Both the position numbers and the translations under genes were made by a program. A DNA stretch of 64,000 bases from assembly GCF_004054195.1 (NCBI RefSeq), contig NZ_SBIW01000007.1, positions 1 to 64,000 on the forward strand, given 5' to 3'. This stretch comes from Mucilaginibacter gilvus. GTDB taxonomy: Bacteria; Bacteroidota; Bacteroidia; Sphingobacteriales; Sphingobacteriaceae. The notes below the pieces were generated by a model. The model searched no databases. It saw only the letters and a list, made by a program, of their open reading frames with translations, and had not been told where the DNA came from. Shown here in pieces: positions 42,059-52,743 of the stretch (the stretch's first letter is position 1; each line of letters starts with the position of its first letter).

Positions 42059-44608
42059 TTAAAAATCGAACTTAATTTTAACCCTCACGCCAAAAGGCGC
42101 AATGTCCGGATGGTTTAAGTACGAAAGGCGCTTTACCAGGTCAACCCTTACGAACTTGAAAATGTTTTCTACACCAACACTTGCTTCCATATAAGGTTTG
42201 TTACCAAGTGCATAAGTAATAGGTGCCCCGTTATTATCTACCGGGAACTGGTATACCGACGAGTTAAGCGTCGGATTATTATTAGCCCCCAAGCCACCAT
42301 ACAGTGCCTTAAATGATGCGGTTTCGCGCCATTTCAATTTTTTTAGCAAAGGCACTTTGTTAAAAAAGAAACCACCAAAGTGCTGATCAATACTAACGCT
42401 GGCGTATTTATCACTCACAAATTCTAAAAAGTTCATTAAATTGTACGAATCGATCACGTAAGCATAGCTTTGGTTTGCGCGGTGAATATCCAGCAATGGA
42501 TAAGGTACCTGCCCAAAAATACGCCCGCCTTCTATCGATACATCGGAGAAACCTAATGGCGCTATGTAAAACCTTTTATCGGCACGTGCACGGAGTTTCT
42601 GATAGCTATATTGCCCGCTCAGTACATTTTTTAACCCTGCTGTGAAATCCAAAGACAGGATAGGGTATTGGTTAATAATAGGGATACGGAACAATTTACC
42701 CTGATAAAACTGCTCATTTGGCGCGTACCTGATGCCTGCAGAAAGTTCGGTAGTGGTTAAGTTGTTAAAAATGTTGCTTGGCCCGTTCACAAATGGATAT
42801 AACGAACCTGCTGGTGTTTGTACCCATTTTCGCCCGCCAAAATTAAATGAGAGGTGATTCTCCAGTTCGTGTACGTAATCTATCTTATACTGATCGGTGT
42901 ACAGGTATTTATCGCTGGTACCGCGTTTAAACGATAACAGGATGTTATCTTCTGATATAAATTGCAGCTCCTGGCCCGGTATTTTGGTATCGCGCTGGAA
43001 ACTTGCACGGATAAAATTCTGCGGGAACTTGTAAACGCTTTTCGCATTTAACGAGTAGGTACCACTGAAGAAGTACTTCCACTTTTCATCCTTAAAGCCG
43101 TAGGCGCCATAAGTTTCTAAAAACCAGCGCTTGCTAAAATCTACCGTGGTACGGCCGCCAACCCGCAGCCTTAAACCTTCAACCGGGTTAAAGCTGTAGA
43201 AGGTACTGGCAGGGCCGACCTCAAACTTGCCAAAACCCTTAAAGCCGGCAAATAATAAAGTAACCAGGTCCGCCGTGCGCCTGAACGAGGCCATGTGCGT
43301 AAGGCTGTCAATGTTTTTATAAACCTTAGATTCTGCTGTGGTTAGCGTATCCAGCCGATTTTCAGCCCAAAACTGTTCGCTGCGATGCTTTACTGCGTCG
43401 TCTTCCAAATTAATATCTGGCGCATATAAAATATCGGGCTGCGATTTATTTACTACGTAATTTTTATAGGTGATGGTGCGGATACCAAAAAGCCCGCCTT
43501 TGCGCTTTGCGGTTACACCAAAATCTGCATAAGTGTTGCTACGGCTGAGGTGGTAACGGCCATCAGGGTTCGTTTCAAATTCCTGGTCAACGTGCATCAT
43601 CCGCACAAAATTTACGTTGATATTTTTGTTGATAGTAAGCCCGGCTTGCTGCACCGCGTAGTTACCATCCAGGGTAATGTATATATCGCCCTCAAAAAGC
43701 ACATCGTTGGTATTGCGCGGCGTAAAGCTTAGCCTAACCAGTTTGGTGTTATTTTCGGTAGTGATAGTATCTGTAATAAAAAACTTGTAATAAGTGGGGG
43801 CGGAATCTGCGATAGGACTTAAAAACTGGCGGCCCAGCAGGTAAATGCTGTTGGTGTAAATATCCACCTTTTCGTAAAGGTGTTTAAAGTACTGGCCAAC
43901 GCCCTCATTATCAACCGCGGCACCAAAGTTAACGCCTTTTTCGCCAAGTAAAACCTCTTTGGTTTTCTCTGGGGTTTTGCGGTAATATACCTGCGATAAT
44001 TTTTCTACCAGGTATATTGGCAAGAGCGATTTACCGGCATAGCTGGTGCTATCCCTGTTATCGAAAATGAACTTATACTTGCGGAAGAACTTTTTCTCGG
44101 ATATTTTATCAGATAAATTGCTGAGCGAGAACTGCATTTTATCATACTCCTTATACTCCACATAATTGTAGGCTTCGGGGCGGTTCTTGTCTTTATTAGC
44201 AATAACCTTGCGGATAAGTTCTACAGCGGGGTTTTCTTTGTTGGTATATTTCGCGCGTTTTTGCGCTTGTATGGTAACCTCGTTAAGCTGTTTGGCCGAG
44301 GGGAATAACCTGATGTTTAGCACCTGTTCCTTACCGGGTGTAACCGCTACTACGGCATCTTTATAACTAAGATAGGTGATTTTTAGCTGCGTATAGGGTT
44401 TGGATGAACGGAGGGAGTATTGCCCGTCGTCGTTAGTGTTTGTGCCGATGGTGCTTCCCGTGAAGCTCACAGTTACAAAAGATAGCGGCTTTTTAGTGCT
44501 GGCATCTGTAACAACACCTGTAACTACCGTGTTTTGGGCAGCCAACGTTGTGCTTACAAATAGAAATGCAATAAAAATGAAACGCTTAAAAGTGTCTTTA
44601 CAATTCAT
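42059..44608 (-). CDS. DUF5686 outer-membrane protein in the sphingolipid locus
   Basis: 849 residues from ATG 44608 (signal peptide RFIFIAFLFVSTTLAAQ); a longer frame upstream lacks a better start. Carboxypeptidase-like regulatory domain at ~28-110 (VVTGVVTDASTKKPLSFVTV), then DUF5686 and a C-terminal barrel ending VKIKFDF. Clear paralogue of the 3107 gene. First gene of the operon with the phosphatidyltransferase, DUF4833, hydroxylase and IPC synthase, suggesting a role in placing or sensing the lipid at the outer membrane (inference). Confidence 0.88.
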   Translation of the reverse strand: MNCKDTFKRFIFIAFLFVSTTLAAQNTVVTGVVTDASTKKPLSFVTVSFTGSTIGTNTNDDGQYSLRSSKPYTQLKITYLSYKDAVVAVTPGKEQVLNIRLFPSAKQLNEVTIQAQKRAKYTNKENPAVELIRKVIANKDKNRPEAYNYVEYKEYDKMQFSLSNLSDKISEKKFFRKYKFIFDNRDSTSYAGKSLLPIYLVEKLSQVYYRKTPEKTKEVLLGEKGVNFGAAVDNEGVGQYFKHLYEKVDIYTNSIYLLGRQFLSPIADSAPTYYKFFITDTITTENNTKLVRLSFTPRNTNDVLFEGDIYITLDGNYAVQQAGLTINKNINVNFVRMMHVDQEFETNPDGRYHLSRSNTYADFGVTAKRKGGLFGIRTITYKNYVVNKSQPDILYAPDINLEDDAVKHRSEQFWAENRLDTLTTAESKVYKNIDSLTHMASFRRTADLVTLLFAGFKGFGKFEVGPASTFYSFNPVEGLRLRVGGRTTVDFSKRWFLETYGAYGFKDEKWKYFFSGTYSLNAKSVYKFPQNFIRASFQRDTKIPGQELQFISEDNILLSFKRGTSDKYLYTDQYKIDYVHELENHLSFNFGGRKWVQTPAGSLYPFVNGPSNIFNNLTTTELSAGIRYAPNEQFYQGKLFRIPIINQYPILSLDFTAGLKNVLSGQYSYQKLRARADKRFYIAPLGFSDVSIEGGRIFGQVPYPLLDIHRANQSYAYVIDSYNLMNFLEFVSDKYASVSIDQHFGGFFFNKVPLLKKLKWRETASFKALYGGLGANNNPTLNSSVYQFPVDNNGAPITYALGNKPYMEASVGVENIFKFVRVDLVKRLSYLNHPDIAPFGVRVKIKFDF

Positions 44609-44642
44609 TTGTAAACTATACGGTTGCTCAAAATACAAAGGC

Positions 44643-44650
44643 CAAAGGTA
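44643..44650 (-). promoter_or_regulatory. Consensus -7 element (TACCTTTG) of the inositol-lipid operon
   Basis: Exact TAnnTTTG on the minus strand, 35 nt before ATG 44608. No good -33 element at ideal spacing. The rest of the gap 44609-44987 contains a G9 tract and the terminator below, and no gene. Confidence 0.5.
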
Positions 44651-44880
44651 AAAAAAAATCCCTACAGACTATTGTGGTCAAAAAGTCAAATATCAATACA
44701 AAAAGTGCTGAACAATCAGGCCATTGCAAATATTGCCGTTGCTAAAATACGCAGGCGAATTTGGCAGCAGGCCAATTTACACCAATCTACAATATCGAAT
44801 AAATAGATGGCTAAGGCTTAATAATGTTACTATATACGTAGAATATACTACTAATAGTGTTGCAATGCTAACAAATAATC

Positions 44881-44889
44881 GGGGGGGGG
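44881..44889. repeat. G9 homopolymer tract
   Basis: Nine consecutive G in an AT-rich stretch ~270 bp upstream of the DUF5686 start. Such tracts are slippage-prone. Its distance from the -7 element argues against direct spacing control. Confidence 0.6.
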
Positions 44890-44936
44890 ATCATGTGTTG
44901 CCTGTCAGTACTAAACTGCAATAAAAATAAAATAAA

Positions 44937-44975
44937 AAAACAGGTTAAGCAAATTTGCCTAACCTGTTTTTAAAA
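44937..44975 (-). terminator. Bidirectional-looking terminator after ino1
   Basis: AAAACAGGTTA-type arms pair across GCAAATTTGC; the minus-strand product ends in a long T run (TTTTTTTTATTTT) and the plus strand in TTTTT. It separates the SPT-Ino1 group from the DUF5686-IPC-synthase operon. Confidence 0.75.
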
Positions 44976-44987
44976 GGTATGATGATG

Positions 44988-46310
44988 TTATGCGTTGGCA
45001 AACATATCGTCGTAATAATCAAGGCCCAGATGCGTGATCAGGTCTTCGCCCATTAAGTAACGCAGGGTGTTCTCCAGCTTAATTAATTGTTTAAAGATAT
45101 CGTTCTCAGCATGTAAGCCCGGCGCGGTTTGTGGCGATTTTAAGTAGAAAGATAACCACTCCTGTATGCCGCTCATGTTGGCACGTTTCGCCATATCGCT
45201 AAACAAAGCAAGGTCTAAAGCGATAGGTGCTGCCAGGATAGAGTCGCGGCAAAGGAAGTTGATCTTGATCTGCATTTTGTAGCCTAACCAGCCAAAAATG
45301 TCGATGTTATCCCAGCTTTCTTTGTTATCGCCATGCGGAGGGTAGTAGTTAATACGGATTTTGTGGAAGATCTCACCGTAAAGCTCAGGGTTATCTTCAG
45401 GGCGCAGAATATCTTCCAATACACCTAATTTAGATACTTCCTTAGTTTTAAAGTTATCCGGATCGTCTAACACCAAACCATCGCGGTTGCCCAAAATGTT
45501 GGTAGAGAACCAGCCGTGTACACCTAAGCTACGTGCTGCAAGGCCTGGTGCCAATACAGTTTTCATTAAGGTTTGGCCTGTTTTAAAATCTTTACCGGCG
45601 ATAGGCGTCTGGGTTAATTTAGCCAGCTCAATCATCGCAGGGATATCTACAGTTAAGTTAGGGGCACCATTAGAGAATGGTACGCCAAGTTTTAAAGCCG
45701 CGTAAGCGTATATCATGCTTGGCGCAATACGTTTATCATCGTCTATTAAAGCCTGCTCAAAAGCAGCCAGTGTTTCGTGTATCTCAGATCCCTCAAAGTA
45801 AACCTCGGTAGAACCGCACCATACTAAAACAACGCGATCGCAACCTTTTTCTTTCTGGAAGTTTTTAATGTCTTCCATTACTTGCTGTGCAAGCTCGTAA
45901 CGGGTACCTGTTTTTACATAGGTACCGTCAAGGTTTTTAGCGTAGTTTTTATCGAAAGCGGCTTTCATCGGCTTAATAGCTTCTAAACCTTCTCTAACCT
46001 GGTTTAGTAGCGATTCTTCCAGCACCTTAGCGTTCATAGCCGACTCATAAACGTTATCTTCATATAAGTCCCATCCGCCAAAAACGATATCCTCAAGCTT
46101 AGCCAAAGGCACAAAATCTTTAATTTTTGGATGGCGGTTCTCAGTTCTTTTTCCTAAACGGATGCTTCCCATTTGTGTTAATGAGCCCACTGGCTGAGAA
46201 ATGCCTTTTTTTACGGCTTCAACGCCGGCAATAAGAGTTGTAGCTACCGCACCTAAACCTGGAATTAAAATTCCAAGCTTGCCGGCAGCCGGTTTAATGT
46301 TAATTTTCAT
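44988..46310 (-). CDS. ino1: myo-Inositol-3-phosphate synthase
   Basis: 440 residues. N-terminal NAD-binding GILIPGLGAVATTLIAG, then NGAPNLTVDIPAMIELA, GKDFKTGQTLMKTVLAPG and NILGNRDGLVLDDP, the characteristic Ino1 blocks. The enzyme converts glucose-6-phosphate to 1L-myo-inositol-3-phosphate. It supplies the head group for the downstream phosphatidyltransferase and IPC synthase. 101 bp after the epimerase gene; may be on the same transcript or have its own promoter. Confidence 0.93.
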   Translation of the reverse strand: MKINIKPAAGKLGILIPGLGAVATTLIAGVEAVKKGISQPVGSLTQMGSIRLGKRTENRHPKIKDFVPLAKLEDIVFGGWDLYEDNVYESAMNAKVLEESLLNQVREGLEAIKPMKAAFDKNYAKNLDGTYVKTGTRYELAQQVMEDIKNFQKEKGCDRVVLVWCGSTEVYFEGSEIHETLAAFEQALIDDDKRIAPSMIYAYAALKLGVPFSNGAPNLTVDIPAMIELAKLTQTPIAGKDFKTGQTLMKTVLAPGLAARSLGVHGWFSTNILGNRDGLVLDDPDNFKTKEVSKLGVLEDILRPEDNPELYGEIFHKIRINYYPPHGDNKESWDNIDIFGWLGYKMQIKINFLCRDSILAAPIALDLALFSDMAKRANMSGIQEWLSFYLKSPQTAPGLHAENDIFKQLIKLENTLRYLMGEDLITHLGLDYYDDMFANA

Positions 46311-46411
46311 TTGACTTGTTTGTTTTAAAATCGGTAATGAATGATCATAAGCTTTATGTTAAGCGAGAACTCATGACGCTTCATTTTTGTTTACTAAATA
46401 TAAATAGAGGC

Positions 46412-47395
46412 TTAAAGCCATTTATTTTCTTTGTACCAGGCAAGGCTTTCGGTTAAGCCTGCATGTAGGTTATAACGGGGGTAAAACCCCAGTTCGGCTT
46501 TGGCTTTCTCAATACTGCAATTCCAGTTTAGAGCCGTCAGTTCGTTTATCCTATCGGCACTAAGCGACGCCGCCTTGCCGCGCAAAGAACTTATTTTTCC
46601 GTTCACTGCCGCAACTATTTTTACAAAGTTTACAGGAAGATGAAATTTATAAGCACGAATTTTTAAAATTTCGGTAATGATGTCTGCCATTTCGTACCGG
46701 CTGTAAAAATTACCATCAGTTATATTATAGATGCTTTTGGCAGGCGCAAATAAAGCTTTTATACTTGCCATTGCCAAATCCTTAGCGTATACAAAACTAA
46801 GTTTTTGCTCAGCATCACCAATATAAGGTTCAATGCCTTTTTTTACTATTTGTTTTATAAAAACAAAAATGCCTTTCTCGCGCGGGCCGTAAACCGCGGT
46901 AGGGCGTAAAATAGTATAATTTAACGCGGGCAGCGCAGTAATTTTTTGCTCGGCAGTGAGCTTGCTCTTTCCGTAAACACTAATAGGAGCAGCGAGGGTA
47001 TCTTCAGTTATGATACCGTTTGCTGTTTTTAACGGACCCACTGCCGCAATGCTGCTGATGAAGACAAACTTTTTTACGCCGCTAATTTCGGCAGCCTGAG
47101 CCAGGTTTTGGGTGAATTTTACATTTACAACGCTAAACTCTTTTTGCGAACGGGCAGTAGTTACACCGGCGGCATGTATAATATAGTCATACCGCTTTTT
47201 CTGTATCTCCTGCGTTAACAATGCTATATCGTTAAATTTTAGATGCGTATATTGAATGTTAAGGTTTTTCAAGTGGCCGACATCGCTGCTTTTTCTAACC
47301 GTGGCGTATACTTCTAAATTGTTATTAAGCGCTTCTGAAATAATATGATACCCCACAAATCCGCTCGCACCGGTTATCAAAACCCGTTCCTTCAT
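46412..47395 (-). CDS. NAD-dependent epimerase/dehydratase, candidate ceramide reductase (CerR-like)
   Basis: 327 residues, extended SDR. GASGFVG binds the dinucleotide; S...YGKSK is the catalytic Tyr-x3-Lys. Its ATG overlaps the stop of the acyltransferase gene (ATGA) in an SPT operon. In Caulobacter an epimerase-type protein (CerR) reduces the 3-keto group of ceramide after acylation, and this is the natural candidate here. A nucleotide-sugar role cannot be excluded from sequence alone. Confidence 0.72.
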   Translation of the reverse strand: MKERVLITGASGFVGYHIISEALNNNLEVYATVRKSSDVGHLKNLNIQYTHLKFNDIALLTQEIQKKRYDYIIHAAGVTTARSQKEFSVVNVKFTQNLAQAAEISGVKKFVFISSIAAVGPLKTANGIITEDTLAAPISVYGKSKLTAEQKITALPALNYTILRPTAVYGPREKGIFVFIKQIVKKGIEPYIGDAEQKLSFVYAKDLAMASIKALFAPAKSIYNITDGNFYSRYEMADIITEILKIRAYKFHLPVNFVKIVAAVNGKISSLRGKAASLSADRINELTALNWNCSIEKAKAELGFYPRYNLHAGLTESLAWYKENKWL

Positions 47396-48510
47396 ATTGC
47401 CTTTTCGTAGATCCTATAGGTTTTGTACTGATCGCCGCCAATGGCTTCGATAGCACGGTTCACCATATCGTTTTTTTCAAGGGTCCACGATGCTTCAGCG
47501 TATTTTAAGCCTTTGCGCCTGTACTCTTTTATAATGCTGCCGTAAAGGCAAGCTTCGATACCCATTTTGCGGTAGCCATCAATTACGCCCAAAAGCATAA
47601 TACGGATACCATCCACCTTGCCCTTATTAAGCAATAGCTTAAAGATCCCCGTTGGTAGCAAACGGCCTTTTTTAATGGTCTTCAATATCTGGTTAATATC
47701 GGGTATGGCAACGCCAAAACCTACTATTTTACCATCTTGCTCTGCAACCAATGCGAAATCCGGGTCGAGGATCATCTTCAAATCCTTGGCAGTATAATCA
47801 AATTCCTCGTTAGTCATCGGGAAAAAGCCCAGATTTTTATCCCATGCTTTATTGTATACCTCGCGCAGAGCATCTGCTTCTGCTTTAAAATTCTTCAAGT
47901 TTATTTTGCGGATGGTAATGCCGCTGTTGCGTGTTAACCGTTCCTGCAGCCTATCCAGCATCTGCAACGATTTGTCGTTGTAGTTTTGCCCGTCCCAATG
48001 CCATGCCAGCAGGTCGGTTTGTTTTGCTAAACCATAGTTTTCCAGCAGGGTAATATAATACTCGGGGTTATAGGTCATCATCACCACCGGTGAGCTGTTA
48101 AAACCCTTTACAAGCAAGCCGCAGGTTTCGTTGGTTGATGGGTTTACGGGGCCGGTAAGTGTTTCGGCACCTTTTTCTTTCAGCCATTTCACCGCGGTAT
48201 CCAACAGCAGGTTTGCGGTTTCCTGGTCGTTTATACATTCAAAAAATCCAAAAAAACCATCGTTGGTGTTGTTGAATTTATTGTGGTTGTTATTTTGTAT
48301 GGCAGCTATACGGCCCACTATTTTATCGCTATCGTACGCTAAAAAAGTTTGCAGCGACGAATGCTTGTGAAAGGGGTGGGTTGTTAAGATGTCTCTTTGG
48401 GCGATGAATAATTCCGGTACGTAATATGGGTCGTTCTTATACAACTCGTGTGGAAAATCAATAAAAGATGCGAGTTCTTTTTTTGAACTTACCGAAACTA
48501 TTTTCTTCAT
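47392..48510 (-). CDS. GNAT-fold acyltransferase, candidate bacterial ceramide synthase
   Basis: 372 residues from ATG 48510; an upstream TTG would add 11 codons. It has an N-terminal FPHELYKNDPYYVPELF block and two GNAT-like halves (FLAYDSDKIVGRIAAIQN; FALVAEQDGKIVGFGVAIPD with RIMLLGVIDGYRKMGIEACLYGSII). It lies between serine palmitoyltransferase and the epimerase-type reductase. The Caulobacter ceramide synthase (bCerS) is also GNAT-like, so N-acylation of the sphingoid base is the likely reaction (inference from family and context). Confidence 0.68.
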   Translation of the reverse strand: MKKIVSVSSKKELASFIDFPHELYKNDPYYVPELFIAQRDILTTHPFHKHSSLQTFLAYDSDKIVGRIAAIQNNNHNKFNNTNDGFFGFFECINDQETANLLLDTAVKWLKEKGAETLTGPVNPSTNETCGLLVKGFNSSPVVMMTYNPEYYITLLENYGLAKQTDLLAWHWDGQNYNDKSLQMLDRLQERLTRNSGITIRKINLKNFKAEADALREVYNKAWDKNLGFFPMTNEEFDYTAKDLKMILDPDFALVAEQDGKIVGFGVAIPDINQILKTIKKGRLLPTGIFKLLLNKGKVDGIRIMLLGVIDGYRKMGIEACLYGSIIKEYRRKGLKYAEASWTLEKNDMVNRAIEAIGGDQYKTYRIYEKAI

Positions 48511-48610
48511 TTTTAGAGGGCTTAAAAATAAATGCCGATTCAAATGCTGTGGGCAAATGGATCGGCGTTAAGTTATTATAATGGTGATTATGTTTTCTTG
48601 TTTAGGGTAG

Positions 48611-49816
<1,206 letters not shown>

Positions 49817-49952
49817 TTAACACTTCTTAAATTTTTTGTAAAAATACCATGAATATGTTTATCTGTTGCATTAGAAATGTAAATTTTTTCACACTATCTT
49901 AATACAACACAATTTACAATCATAAGGCAAATTAATTAAATTTTTATTTAAA

Positions 49953-49960
49953 CAAAGGTA
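49953..49960 (-). promoter_or_regulatory. Consensus -7 element (TACCTTTG) of spt
   Basis: Exact TAnnTTTG on the minus strand, 140 nt upstream of the spt ATG, giving a long leader. It lies in the 338-bp divergent gap 49814-50151, which is very AT-rich and otherwise featureless. A one-mismatch -7 (TAGTTTCG, ~50121) may serve the efflux operon. Confidence 0.5.
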
Positions 49961-50151
49961 AAAATTTAACATTTGTAATAAAAAATCTAAAAATAGTGCC
50001 AGGAATGTAAGATTTATCTTAATTGCGTAAAATTCCTGTTGCCTATTTTTTAATCTTTCATTAAAATATCATCTTCGCATACCCCTACTTGAAATTAAAA
50101 AACTAAGACACCTTTTCCTTAGTTTCGTTTTTAATATCGCACACAATTCTT

Positions 50152-51489
50152 ATGAAAAAACTCCGCGGTTTATATATTACTAATATAGTACTTTTTTTTC
50201 CGATAATACTATTCGCCCAAACATCTTCTGATACCGTTGCCGCAAGCTTTACTTTAAAGCAAAGCGTCGACTTCGCTTTGAAAAATCAACCACTGTTAAA
50301 ACAAGCATATATTGATGAGCAAATAAACGAGCGCGATGTTAATATCGGGCTTTCGGCCTGGTTGCCCCAGGTCAGCAGCAGCAATACCATACAGCATTAT
50401 TTTCAGCGCCCAACCGGTGCAGCTACCGGTGCGGGCGGCGGTTCGCAAAATTTAGCCATCGCGCATAACGTATCAACCCTCGGCCTTACAGCCAGCCAGG
50501 CATTATATAATAACGATGTAGTACTTGCCTCAAAAGCATCCAAATATTCGAGGCAGTATTATAAGCAGAATACCGAAAGCAGCAAGATAGACCTGGCATC
50601 GGACGTAAGCAAAGCGTTTTATGATGTACTGCTATCGCAGCGCCAGCTGGATATTATAAACGAAGATATTGTAAGGCTGCGCCGCAGTTTAAAGGATGCC
50701 AACGCGCGTTACCAGGCTGGCGTGGTTGATAAAACCGATTACAAACAAGCCACTATATCGTTAAACAATGCTTTAGCATCGCGCAAGCAAACACAGGAAG
50801 CTATAAAAAGTAAAACCGCGTACCTTAAGCAGGTAATGGGTTATAATCCCGATAGAAGAATAATACTTGCTTATGATTCTGCCGCGCTGCAAATCGAAGC
50901 GGCTATTGATACCAACGAGATCATCAATTATAATAATCGTATTGAGTTTCGCCTGCTGGAGACCACTAAGAATCTGCGTAACCTTAATGTATCTTACTAT
51001 AAATGGGGCTTTTTGCCATCGTTATCAGCAACAGCCGGTTACAGCCTTGCTTACTTTAACGATACCTTCAGCAAGCTTTATAACACCGGATACCCTACAT
51101 CTTATATAGGCCTTGGCTTAACCTTCCCGATATTTACCGGCACAAAACGTTTGCAGAACCTGGCCAAGGCCCGCCTGCAGGTGCAACGTACAGACCTGGA
51201 TATTGAGAATACCCGTAACGCCATTAATACCGAATATACCCAGGCGCTGGCAAGCTATAAAAGCAATTATACCAACTGGCAATACCTGAGCGAAAACGTA
51301 ACGCTTGCCAAGGATGTATATAAGGTGGTTGACCTGCAATATCGCGAGGGGATTAAAACTTACCTGGATGTTATTGTATCGCAAGCCGACCTGCGTACTG
51401 CTGAGCTCAATTATTATAACGCGTTATTCCAACTACTATCAAGCAAAATAGACCTGCAACGTGCTTTAGGCACCTTAAGGGCCGAATAA
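50152..51489 (+). CDS. TolC-family outer-membrane efflux protein
   Basis: 445 residues. Signal peptide to LFAQ; two repeats of long amphipathic helices typical of TolC (QSVDFALKNQPLLKQAYIDEQI; KIDLASDVSKAFYDVLLSQRQLDIINEDI; VVDLQYREGIKTYLDVIVSQADLRTAELNYYNALF). The channel that lets the RND pump below discharge outside. First gene of the tolC-adaptor-pump operon. Confidence 0.9.
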   Translation: MKKLRGLYITNIVLFFPIILFAQTSSDTVAASFTLKQSVDFALKNQPLLKQAYIDEQINERDVNIGLSAWLPQVSSSNTIQHYFQRPTGAATGAGGGSQNLAIAHNVSTLGLTASQALYNNDVVLASKASKYSRQYYKQNTESSKIDLASDVSKAFYDVLLSQRQLDIINEDIVRLRRSLKDANARYQAGVVDKTDYKQATISLNNALASRKQTQEAIKSKTAYLKQVMGYNPDRRIILAYDSAALQIEAAIDTNEIINYNNRIEFRLLETTKNLRNLNVSYYKWGFLPSLSATAGYSLAYFNDTFSKLYNTGYPTSYIGLGLTFPIFTGTKRLQNLAKARLQVQRTDLDIENTRNAINTEYTQALASYKSNYTNWQYLSENVTLAKDVYKVVDLQYREGIKTYLDVIVSQADLRTAELNYYNALFQLLSSKIDLQRALGTLRAE

Positions 51490-51497
51490 ATAAGAAT

Positions 51498-52688
51498 ATG
51501 AAGAACATATATATCCCCTTTATCGCTGTAGCAGGTAGCTTACTTCTTGCTGCATGTCATGGTACCGGTAACAAAGGCGCAGGTGTGGCCGCACCGCCGG
51601 CAACGCCTGTAAACGTAATAGAAGCGCAGCAATCCGCAGCTTTATATTACGATAAATACCAGGGCATTGTGGTATCGCTAAACTCGGTAGAACTGCGCAG
51701 CCAAGTGGGTGGTTTTATAACCGGCATATTTTTTAAAGAAGGCGATGTGGTTACCAAAGGGAAACCCTTATATGAGATAGACCGCCGTAAATATATAGCT
51801 GCATACGCGCAGGCAAGAGCCAACATGTTAAGCGCCAAAGCAAATTTAGGGAAAGCGCAAAAAGACATCGACCGTTATAACATGCTGTTGAAGAATGATG
51901 CTGTTGCCCGCCAAACGGTAGACCAGGCCACTGCAGCTTTTGCAACCGCGCAGAGCCAGGTTGCAGTAGCGCAGGCAGGGTTATCATCCGCCGCTACCGA
52001 TCTTTCTTACGCGACAATACGTGCGCCGTTTACCGGCCGCATCGGCATCTCCCAGGTTAAACTGGGGGCACAGGTTTCGCCGGGCACTACGTTGTTAAAC
52101 ACCATATCAACCGGCAACCCGATAGGGGTAGACGTAGTGATAAACGAGCAGGACATTGAGCGTTTTTACAAACTGCAGCAGCACAGCGCCGATACTACCT
52201 TTAAGCTGCAATTATCAGACGGTAGCACTTATGATAAAAACGGGAGGGTGTTCGCGATAGACCGTGGCGTTAATAACCAAACAGGTAGTATTAAGGTAAG
52301 GATACAGTTTGATAACCAAAAGGATGTATTAAAGGATGGCATGAGCTGCGTGTTGCAGGTGCTTAACGATAACTCTGGCGAGCGCGTGCAGATCCCGTAT
52401 AAGGCCATTACCGAGCAAATGGGCGAGTTTTTTGTTTTCACTACAAGAGATACTACTATAAAAGATACTGCCGAAGATAAAACCGTAAAAGACAGGCGCG
52501 ATACTATTGCACGCCAGCAGAAGGTGAAATTAGGCCCACGCATCCAAAGCAATGTTGTGGTAATGGAAGGCCTGAAAGTTGGTGATAAAGTGATCACCGA
52601 GGGTTTCCAGCGTTTGAGGGATGGTGGTAAGGTAACTTTAGGTCCGCCGGCAGGTGCACCAGGCGCGGCTCCCAAAAAAGCCAACTAA
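51498..52688 (+). CDS. RND efflux periplasmic adaptor, lipoprotein
   Basis: 396 residues. Lipobox LLLAACHG; lipoyl half-motifs (VELRSQVGGFITGIFFKEGDVVTKGKPLYEID and LSYATIRAPFTGRIGISQVKLGAQVSPG) flanking a helical hairpin, then beta-barrel and membrane-proximal domains. A Gly/Pro/Ala-rich tail ends in KKAN. It links the inner-membrane pump to TolC. It starts 8 bp after tolC. Confidence 0.92.
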   Translation: MKNIYIPFIAVAGSLLLAACHGTGNKGAGVAAPPATPVNVIEAQQSAALYYDKYQGIVVSLNSVELRSQVGGFITGIFFKEGDVVTKGKPLYEIDRRKYIAAYAQARANMLSAKANLGKAQKDIDRYNMLLKNDAVARQTVDQATAAFATAQSQVAVAQAGLSSAATDLSYATIRAPFTGRIGISQVKLGAQVSPGTTLLNTISTGNPIGVDVVINEQDIERFYKLQQHSADTTFKLQLSDGSTYDKNGRVFAIDRGVNNQTGSIKVRIQFDNQKDVLKDGMSCVLQVLNDNSGERVQIPYKAITEQMGEFFVFTTRDTTIKDTAEDKTVKDRRDTIARQQKVKLGPRIQSNVVVMEGLKVGDKVITEGFQRLRDGGKVTLGPPAGAPGAAPKKAN

Positions 52689-52743
52689 TACTTAAAGCAA
52701 ATAAGGGAGCAGATCCCGACTTTTTAAGCTAAAGAAATACAGA

